Assembly: GCA_026770615.1 (NCBI GenBank)
Contig: MU631775.1
Location: 24,333-61,926, forward strand
Direction of reading: 5' to 3'
From: Pavlovales sp. CCMP2436
Taxonomy: Eukaryota; Haptophyta; Pavlovophyceae; Pavlovales
Length of the DNA: 37,594 nucleotides
Shown: positions 9,580 to 17,154 of the stretch, in pieces
Layout of the letters: each line of letters starts with the position of its first letter
Position numbering within the stretch: the stretch's first letter is position 1
The notes under the pieces: generated by a model
The model's input: only the letters and a program-made list of their open reading frames with translations
Told to the model about the DNA's origin: nothing
Database searches by the model: none
Program-made: the position numbers and the translations under genes

Positions 9580-12500
9580 CAACCCCCCGCCGAGCTGCCC
9601 CGCTATTCCTTTCCCAAGCAGGCCGCGCGCGACGAGCGCCCTCGCGACGAGCGCCCTCCTTCGTGCTACATGTGCAAGCTTCGCAACCAGGCCTCGGACC
9701 ACCACCCGCGCGACTGCCCTGCTGTCTCCTACTACGGCATCCCCACGGTCAAGGTGGTCGACTTCGATGAGCAGACTCAGCAGCTGCGCAAGAAGCCATC
9801 GTCCTTTGTCAACATGGTTCAGGTCTCGCGCAACCCGTACGGCCCCGACAATTCTGATGTGCTCGCTATCTCCTACGACGAGATCTACCCGCCGCCCTTC
9901 ACCCGCAAGCTGCCGCACTTCGACAAATTCAAAGCTGCTGCTCGCCTTGAGCGCTTCGAGTGCTCCGCCGCCTACATCGCTTCTTACGCCAAGCCCTTCG
10001 AGCGCTCCGCCGTCGACATCCCCTCCAAGTTCATTGCCGGCAAGACCAAGCCGCTCTTCAACTTCATCGTGGTGATCGTTTTCATCTTCAGGTTCATCGC
10101 GACCATCTTCCGCTCGGCCATCGCAACGGCCAAGCCCTCCCACGCCTTCGCAATTGGCAACGGGCAGGAGATCATCAACTCGGGCGGCCTGGCACAGCTG
10201 ACCGACTACTTCGAGATCTCCAAGGTGTACTCCCTCCTCGGCAAGGGCTTCCAGGACTCCCTCTCGCAGATGAGCGACTCGGGCCTCTTTGACTCCGGCT
10301 CGAAACTCAACCTCGGGCCGATGGACTACCTGCCCTTCCTGACCGACGTGCAGCCCACAAACATGCACGCTTCCGCTGCCAACTCCTCCAAGATCGTGTG
10401 CAAGTACAAGGGCACCCTCTCTGCTGGCTACCGCCTGATGGACAACTCGCTTGTGACAGCCAAGGTCGACAACTTCTACGTGTCCCCCGACGTCAAGCGG
10501 CTCATCTCCAACGAGTCCGACCTCTGCAAGCAATAAGACGCCGATCTCGTGAGCCTCTCCAAGCAGACCAAAATCTCCATCAACGGCTTCGACCTTGACC
10601 TCCAGCAGGGCCGCTACCTCATCACCCCGCAAGGGATCGCAGAGCTCAAGGACATGTGCATCATCATGGCCGTCTTCACACCTACCTCGAACGCGCTCGT
10701 GGCATCCGTCGACACGGCTTCCTCTCCATCACCAGCCATCAACCAGACCGACGACAAGGATATCGGCACCTCCAAGAATACGCTCGTCGGCCATGCCGAC
10801 TCCGAGACCTGCTCGGACTGTTCACCCACCGCAGCCGCCTGTCGACTTTCTCTCGACGACAGTTTACCCTCGACCATCGACAAGCGCATCCTCCACGCCC
10901 GTTTAGGACACGCTTCGACCCGTACACTCAACGCGACCATCTCGGCCAAGAACGGGCTACTCACCTCTCGACGCCTTAAGCAGATCTATCCAGCTTGCGC
11001 GTAGGGTAAGGCGATCAAGCTGACCTTCAACGACGCCCGTCACCAAGCTGCACAGCCCTTCGACACCGTCAGCGTCGACATCATAGGCCACATCAACTCC
11101 CTCGAGTCCTTCCGCTCGAACGATCCATCGATGGGGTACTACTTCATGTTGTTCCTCGACCAGTTCTCCAACTACGCATGGATCTACCAGCTCGAGACCA
11201 AATCGCAGGCCCCCGACTTCCTCGACAAGTTTCGTGAAGACATCCAGACCTACACCGTCTCCCTCGGCTCCCTCGTTCGGCAATTTCGGCTTGACGGGGC
11301 CAAGGAGTTTGACTCGGCACGCTGGAACGGCATCCTTCGCACCAACGGCATCGGCGGGTCCGAGATCACGCCGGCAAGGACTCCCCAGCTCAACGCGCAC
11401 GCAGAGCGCTACTTCGGCACCATCGCCCGGGACGCGCGCGCACTACTCGCTCAAGCCGGCGTTCCCGACTCGTAAGCCGACTCCGCCTTCCTCCACTCCG
11501 TGTACATTCGAAACCGGCTTAATTCAGACTCGTCGGCCGGCGTGACGCCCTATCAGCACATCCTCTGCCGCCGCCCCAACCTGTCGCACATCCGCGCCTG
11601 GGGCTCGGATGCCTGGGTCGTCGACACCCACTCGCATCTCTTCAAGCTCGACGCTCGCGCATCGTACGGCATCCTGATCGGCTACGGCGACTCGGACCAC
11701 ATGATCAACTCGCCGGCCGGGGGACTCACTCGCTACACCAACGCGGCCGTAATCAAGCTCCACCCTTCTGACAAGGTCGTCTTCAACCGGCATGTGCGGA
11801 TCGATGAGAGCTCCGTTATCAACCGCATCGCGACGCGCCCACGACTTCCTCTTGGCGACCTACCTGCTCCCAAGGGCGATTCGTTGCCCGACGCCCCCGA
11901 CTTGGATTCTATTCCCCTCGGCAACACTGCGCCGCTCGCTCTGCCGACTTCGGGACCCTCAGCGCGCACGCTCCGCTCCGCCTACAAGCAGAACATCCCG
12001 TACGTGTGCGCCCTACTCGCTCTCGTCTCCGAGTCCGACCAGCCGACGCTCAAACAAGCTGTCTCCGGTCCACACTCGGCCGAGTGGCTCGCCTCCATCC
12101 GGTCAGAGTACGCTTCCATCGACTTAACCGGCACCTGGGGGGTCGAGACCCCTCGGTGGCCTGGCATGAAGGTCCTCATGACGGGCCTCGTTCTCAACCT
12201 CAAGCGCAAGTCCGACGGCGCTATTGACAAGTACAAGACTCGGTGCATCGCCAAGGGCTACGCGCAGCGCTTTGGCCTCGACTACGACGAGACGTTCTCC
12301 TCCGTCCTTCGCTACGACTCGGCCAAGCTCATCATCGCACTCGTAGCCGCTCGCAGTGCACGCCTCTTCCACCTCGACTTCAAGACGGCGTACGTCAACG
12401 CCCCCCTCGACTACGACATCTACGTCGACCCTCCCTACTCGTACAAGATCAAAGGCAAGGGTGACATCGTTCTCAAACTTCTCTAATCGCTCTATGGGCT

Positions 12501-13762
12501 CAAGCAGTCCGGCCGCAACTGGCGGCAGCTAATCGACAACTGTCTCATCGACTACGGCTTCACGCAGTCGCGCCAGAACCCGTGCGTTTACACACTTCAC
12601 CATGACGTCGGCCACTTGTCGCTCGGTATCTACGTTGACGACCTCTTGATCGCCGACTTCTCGCTCACACTCAACGTCTGTGACAAGTTCCTCACCTCGA
12701 TCACCACGGCCTTCAAAACGACGCTCAGCGACGACATCGACTCCATCCTGTCCATGAAGCTGACGCACTCCGACCTCGGCATCAATGTGACCATCTCGCG
12801 CGCCATCCTCGAGGTCTTAGAGCGGACCGGCATGCTGAACGCACACCCCGTCGACACGCCGATGGCAGAAGGCCTGCAGCTTACCATCTCCTCGGACTCG
12901 GAGCTCCTCGGCCAAGACGGCGCCCGGAGTACCGCTCAATCGTCGGTGCGCTCATCCACATCTCGCACTTCCGCCCAACATCATCTACGCCATGGGCACG
13001 CTCACGCACTTTATGAGCCGCCCTGGCGAGCCGCACATGACCGCGGCCAACCGCATCCTCCGCTACCTCGCTGGGACGCCCGACCTCGGCCTCAACTTCA
13101 AGGCCAACGTCGAGCTCAACTTCACCGCCTTCGTCGACGCTGACTACGCCAACTGCATCGACACGCGCAAGTCCGTCTCCGGCTTTATCACGCAGGTAGG
13201 AGGCGGCATCGTCTCAGCCCCGCGCGAGAAGCAGAACGTCGTCACGCTCAGCTCGACTGAGGCTGAGTACGTCGCGGTCACCTCCGTCTCCAAGGAGATC
13301 ATCGCAATGCGCCAGCTCCTCGCCGACCTCGGCTTCCCGCAAACTACGGCCACGCCCGTTGGCGAGGACAACGTTTCGTGCATCAACTTGTCCAAGAACG
13401 ACATCGTGCATCGCCGGACCAAGCACGTGGACATCAAATTCCACTGGATCCGCGACCTCGTCAAGAACGGCACCATTAAGCTGTTTTTCATCAGCGGTCT
13501 CGACAACGTCGCCGACATCATGACCAAGCCCCTCGGCCCCAAGCTCTTCCTTCAGCACCGCCGCACGCTCCTCGGCATGTGGACGGCCACCATCGGTTTC
13601 ACCCTCCTTAAGGGGGGGGTTTTCACCGACTACAAGCTCAAGCTGTACCAGTTCCTCCAATCTGAACGTGATGGCGTCCAGATTGAGGGAGGGTGTCGGG
13701 AGCCCAAGTGTTTCACACAATTCGGCTCTGTCCGGTTCGCCATTGGACTGCCCAGATTTTAA
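9577..13762 (+). pseudogene. Copia Pol: CCHC finger, protease, integrase, RT, RNase H; with in-frame stops
   Basis: In one frame from about 9577: a zinc knuckle CX2CX8HX4C (CYMC...HHPRDC, codons from 9663), a protease DSGS motif at 10291, and the integrase HARLGH motif. Then come the integrase core (VSVDIIG; RLDGAKEF; NAHAERYFGT), RT (KYKTRCIAKGYAQ, HLDFKTAYVNAPL, then IYVDDLL at 12628) and, after a shift near 12915-12990, RNase H (AFVDADYA, SSTEAEYVA, ADIMTKPL). In-frame stops are TAA 10534, TAG 11002, TAA 11473 and TAA 12484. In the integrase zinc finger the first Cys of CxxC is Tyr. An unusual hydrophobic stretch (about 10051-10125) lies between the zinc knuckle and protease. The protein cannot be made as one chain without readthrough. 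Confidence 0.88.
13685..13693 (+). other. Polypurine tract of the Copia element
   Basis: GAGGGAGGG lies immediately before the 3' LTR, the expected place for the plus-strand primer. Confidence 0.8.
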
Positions 13763-14008
13763 TATTCCGGGCTCAGCTGCCGTCTCAACTCCTCTAAGGC
13801 TGCTCTCGACGCCTCTTCAGCTCTCTTGTCAGGGTCTCTTACTTACTAAGAGACCTTGTGACACAGCTTCAGACCACCTGCTCTGTGTCGTATGTATCGC
13901 CCTACGCCTCTTAGCTGTTCCTGCTCTCTCGTTAGCCGCTTCACCGCGACTCGGACTCGATCCCCCCGGTAGCTCTCGCTGCAGACCTCGCACTCTCGCA
14001 TCCAAACA
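13694..14008 (+). repeat. 3' LTR of the Copia element
   Basis: 315 bases, TGTCGGGAGC...CCAAACA, followed by the AACTC target duplication at 14009-14013. It contains TTTTAATATTCC, a possible TATA-like region about 65 bases in. Nearly identical to the 5' LTR. Confidence 0.93.
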
Positions 14009-14013
14009 AACTC

Positions 14014-14450
14014 TCAACTCACTCCAGGGGCGCGAGAAGGGCTGCATTAAAATATAATTATTCTTAAATGAATAATGAGGATCCTGGCACACCTTAGTCG
14101 GCCGAGCCAGAAATCATCCGACAGGTCCGTCGCTGGCTTTTAGTATTTCTATCTTGCTTGAGTTACAACTGCCAGTTTGCGCTCGTATATCTAAAGTTTT
14201 AGACTCTAACTAGTCTCTCATTAGTAATCAGTGTTTTTTAGATAGGCTTACTTAAGTAGTCGTATAATATAATTTATTCCGCTCGATATCCCTCATCGTC
14301 GTCGGTTCATAGCGACATCATTCCGGAGAGTGAACCCACCGTGCCAGCAGGTACCTCCAGCTGCATCCATTCAGCTGTAGGGCCATCACTGACAAAATTA
14401 CATCGTTGAGTTGCCGAACGCTCCCAGGTCCATTCATTCGATAACTAAGC
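14014..14450. other. Gene-free flank downstream of the Copia element
   Basis: AT-rich, no convincing coding frame and no recognised repeat. Confidence 0.5.
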
Positions 14451-14653
14451 CTGACGTCAACCAAGCCAGTGACTGAAAAACACCTGTTGAACCATGCTGA
14501 GCCGCTTATACATATATATATATGGGCGACGCAGCGCTCAGACTAGCACAACATTCAGAGCAGTCAGGCGCCAGCTTGAATCCCTATCATAAATATAAAG
14601 CGGCTCAGCATGGTTCAACAGGTGTTGTTCACTCACTGACTTGGTCGACGTCA
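14451..14653. repeat. Fold-back (MITE-like) element with 60-base inverted arms
   Basis: Left arm 14451-14510 (CTGACGTCAACCAAG...) and right arm 14594-14653 (...CTTGGTCGACGTCAG) are inverted copies with about five mismatches and a 1-base indel. The spacer holds a TA microsatellite and a copy of the tRNA-like dispersed repeat (14524-14585). No clear target duplication was found. The structure would form a long hairpin; no transposase is encoded. Confidence 0.85.
14524..14585 (+). repeat. Dispersed tRNA-like short repeat, copy 2
   Basis: GGGCGACGCAGCGCTCAG...CAGCTTGAATCCCT, same pattern as copy 1 at 3766, here in the loop of the fold-back element. Confidence 0.65.
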
Positions 14654-14835
14654 GACGTTAGTCCTGGCAGCAGGGATCGTGGTGGTAAATGTGAGGTTGG
14701 TGGTGAACTCGTAGCGAATGCCACAGCCCCCCCCCCCCCTAAGTTATATGAAGGCTGAACTTCATTTACAATTGGAAGGGGGCGGGCCGGGGGGCCGGGC
14801 GGCTTCATTTACAATNNNNNNNNNNNNNNNNNNNN

Positions 14836-14892
<57 letters not shown>

Positions 14893-15386
14893 AGGATACT
14901 GGGGGGATGGATCCGGGCTAGAAGCGCCTGTCACATAGGCAAATCGCCTGAATTATACATTATTTTCACAACTTATATGAACTATGTGAATGAATTCATA
15001 TCATTGACAGTCTCTTTTCCCTATACAGGCTATAGACATACGCAGCTTGCCCGCCTGGCTTTATTGTTGATATCCGCCGCCGCGCGGCCGAATTTATTAG
15101 TTTTACAGCTGCAGATAGTGGATCGCGGGCAATGATAAGAAGCCAGGTCGAAATCGGAATTAATGGCGCGATTCCGCACTGGGAAGGGGGAAAAGTGGTG
15201 GCCGGGACGAAGAAGTAGACATTGGTCACCCCTGCGCGCTAAGTGTCGATAGCTGATGTCGAATAGAGCCCTCCTCGACGGTCAGAGCCCACCTCGTGTG
15301 CCTTCCAGGTGCCTCTAGGGTCGACAACATACTTCGTGTAACTTACATTTCCGATTCTCAGCGTTCGGAAGCGAAAAGAAAGTCAT
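14654..15386. other. Gene-free stretch with assembly gap
   Basis: No gene is seen. It contains the N/poly-G gap, a duplicated CTTCATTTACAAT word on the left of the gap (14760s and 14803), and near 15119 another copy of the GGATCGCGGGCAA word found at 4669 and 4811. Confidence 0.5.
14816..14891. other. Assembly gap: 20 N followed by 56 G
   Basis: 14816-14835 are N, then an uninterrupted G run to 14891. A fixed 20-N spacer and a homopolymer this long are typical of scaffold joining and of no-signal base calls. True length and content are unknown. Confidence 0.9.
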
Positions 15387-15487
15387 GGTTCCCGAAGTGG
15401 TGCCGCGGAGTTAGTTGCAGATTCGTGAATGAGGCGGTGCCCTATTCACGAATCTGCAACACACTCGGCGGCACCACCTTTGGTTCC
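15387..15487. repeat. Imperfect inverted repeat, 44-base arms
   Basis: Arms 15387-15430 (GGTTCCCGAAGTGGTGCC... ending TTGCAGATTCGTGAAT) and 15444-15487 (inverse) match at about 35 of 44 positions, with a 13-base loop. The inner 16 bases are perfect. Likely a small non-autonomous element or its remnant. Confidence 0.75.
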
Positions 15488-15661
15488 TGACTTGCTCAGT
15501 AGGATTTTCACCGGAGTTCTTTCGATTTCCCCCCGAACTGGCCACGAATTCGGATTTTGACCTAACCGCAACGTAACAAACTTGGGTAGCTTCGTTTTGT
15601 GTGCCGTGCCCTTCAATAGTAATTTGAGGAGTAAAATCTAACCACTAAAGTTTCAAACCAA

Positions 15662-16875
15662 TCAACCAAGGCAGAAGGCCAGGTTGACGCCGTACTGCGC
15701 CAGCCCGAGCACGGAGCCGCTCAGCAGCCCGGCGAACGCGGCGCGAGAGTTGACGCGCGGCCACAGAATGCCGAGCAGAACCACGGTCACAAGCGCCGGC
15801 GCTATGTGTGACGAGGCGTTCTGCACGATAAGGTAAAACTCGCCGCGCTGCTGCGAGATCACGGGCAGCCACAGCAGCGCGATGACGCACGTGGCGGCAG
15901 TGGCCATGCGGCCGCACCAGAGGAGCTCCCTCTCGCTCGCGTCGGGGCGGAGGAAGCGGTGGTACACGTCGACGGTGAAGATGGTAGACGCGGAGTTGAA
16001 GTTGGAGGAGAGAGAGCTCATCATCGCAGACCATTGCGCTGATCATCAGCCCGACCATCCCCGGCGGAATTTCGCGCACGATCAGCTCGAGGTAAGCCGC
16101 GTTAGCCGCGTCAGGCTCGTCGAGGCGCGCGGTGCACCAGCAGCCGTCGAGCTGCTCGACGCCGGTGCCGTCCATCCGACAACGCTCGTAGAGGGCGCGC
16201 GCAATGATGCCAGGCACAACCATCATCAGCGGTGGGAGGAGCTTAGCATAGCCCGCGGCGGCGTAGCCCGCGCGTGCGTGCGCGAGGGATCGCGCAGAGA
16301 GCACGCGCTGCACGATCACCTGGTCGACGCACCAGTACCAGACCGAAGCGATGAGAAGGCCGCTGAAACTGCCAGTCGTCAGGTTGGACACGTCGTCGGC
16401 AGGCCTGATTAGGTGCAAGTTCTGCTCGAGGCCTGCGCGCTGCAGCGTGAGCGCCATCTCGCCGAAGCCGCCGACACGCTGGAGGGCGATCGCAAGCCCT
16501 ACCAGCCCGCCGAGGACAAAGATGCAGGCCTGCAGCACGTCCGTGTACATCACGGCCTCCAGCCCGCCGCCGATCGTGTAGAGGCCCGTGGTGAAGATGA
16601 TGATGGGCACACTGGTCCATAGATCCTACCTGGCGACGACGCGCAGCAGAATGCCGCCCGCGAAGATGGAGGCCGAGATTTTACTCACGATGCACGCGAT
16701 CAGCGAGAGCACGCTCACGAGCACGCGCGTGCCCGGTCCGAAGCGTTTCTCGCCAAACTCGGGTACGGTGGTCACCTTTGCGCGGATGTAGACCGGCGCG
16801 AATAGTTCGCCGAGCAGCACGATCAGCCAGCCGGTGGTCCACTCGTACAGCGAGACAGGCGGAAGGAAGACGGAA
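15662..16875 (-). pseudogene. Sodium/solute symporter (SSF, SLC5-like), truncated and broken
   Basis: Encodes the middle of an SSF transporter, which couples sodium entry to uptake of a sugar or similar solute. Clear family motifs are APVYIRAKVTTVPEFGEKRFG, KISASIFAGG, YTIGGGLEAVMYTDVLQ, WYWCVDQVIVQRVLSA and MSSLSSNFNSASTIFTVDVY. Defects: TAG at 16628-16626 where the family usually has Trp, and a one-base frameshift near 16020-16030 between VGLMISAMV and MMSSLSSNF. The first helix or so is absent upstream of 16875, and the C-terminus ends early at TGA 15662. An alternative for the TAG is an 18-base GT...AG mini-intron (16630-16613) whose removal keeps frame. The loss of conserved sequence at both ends still points to a pseudogene or a badly resolved gene. 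Confidence 0.75.
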
Positions 16876-17154
16876 CTGCACCATCATGTCAGATCACAAG
16901 CAACTACCCGCCGCGGTGCGGATTTAAAAATCGCGATTTAGGCTGGCAAGGCTGCGGTCCCCCCCTTCGACGTCGGCGCGGACGGCCGGATGCGGAGCTC
17001 CCTCGTCCAGATAGCAGACCCCGCATGGACGCAGCAGCAGCACAAGGAGCAGCAGCAGTAATTCACTAATTGATCTGCTTTAAACGCCGAGTTTAAAATC
17101 ACCTATTTAAAATCGGGGGTCAAAGGTTTTTGGGATCTGTGAACATCCGTCCGG
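16876..17154. promoter_or_regulatory. Divergent region with four TTTAAA motifs
   Basis: TTTAAA occurs at 16923-16928, 17079-17084, 17092-17097 and 17106-17111, several followed by ATCG, ATCAC or CGCC. The last is 44 bases before the ATG at 17155. The region separates the symporter pseudogene from the SMCHD1-like gene. A promoter role is inferred from position and from the same motif at 6300-6496. Confidence 0.45.

Larger units (their letters stand above)
8364..14008 (+). mobile_element. Full-length Copia-type LTR retrotransposon, degenerate
   Basis: The 5645-base element is bounded by direct LTRs that begin TGTCGGGA and end ACA. It is flanked by identical 5-base target duplications AACTC (8359-8363 and 14009-14013). 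Internal order is gag, CCHC finger, protease, integrase, reverse transcriptase, RNase H, which is the Copia order (integrase before RT). The LTRs differ by about seven substitutions and one 4-base indel over about 315 bases, so the insertion is moderately recent. Even so, the internal region has four in-frame stops and about three frameshifts. It is the plus-strand neighbour of the TFIIS-like gene and appears not to disrupt any gene. Confidence 0.95.

Noticed and set aside
9484..10632. 382-codon minus-strand ORF inside the Copia element
   Set aside because: It lies fully opposite recognised Gag-Pol coding with CCHC and protease motifs. It is a GC-rich shadow.
10534..12486. TAA and TAG in Copia pol as reassigned sense codons
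   Set aside because: COG6 ends at TGA, the TFIIS-like gene ends at TAA where the family domain is complete, and the papain gene at TAA after its tail. A genome-wide reassignment is therefore not supported.
14836..14891. Giant G-quadruplex or telomere-like tract
   Set aside because: It is directly joined to a fixed-size N gap, so base-calling or assembly artefact is far more likely.
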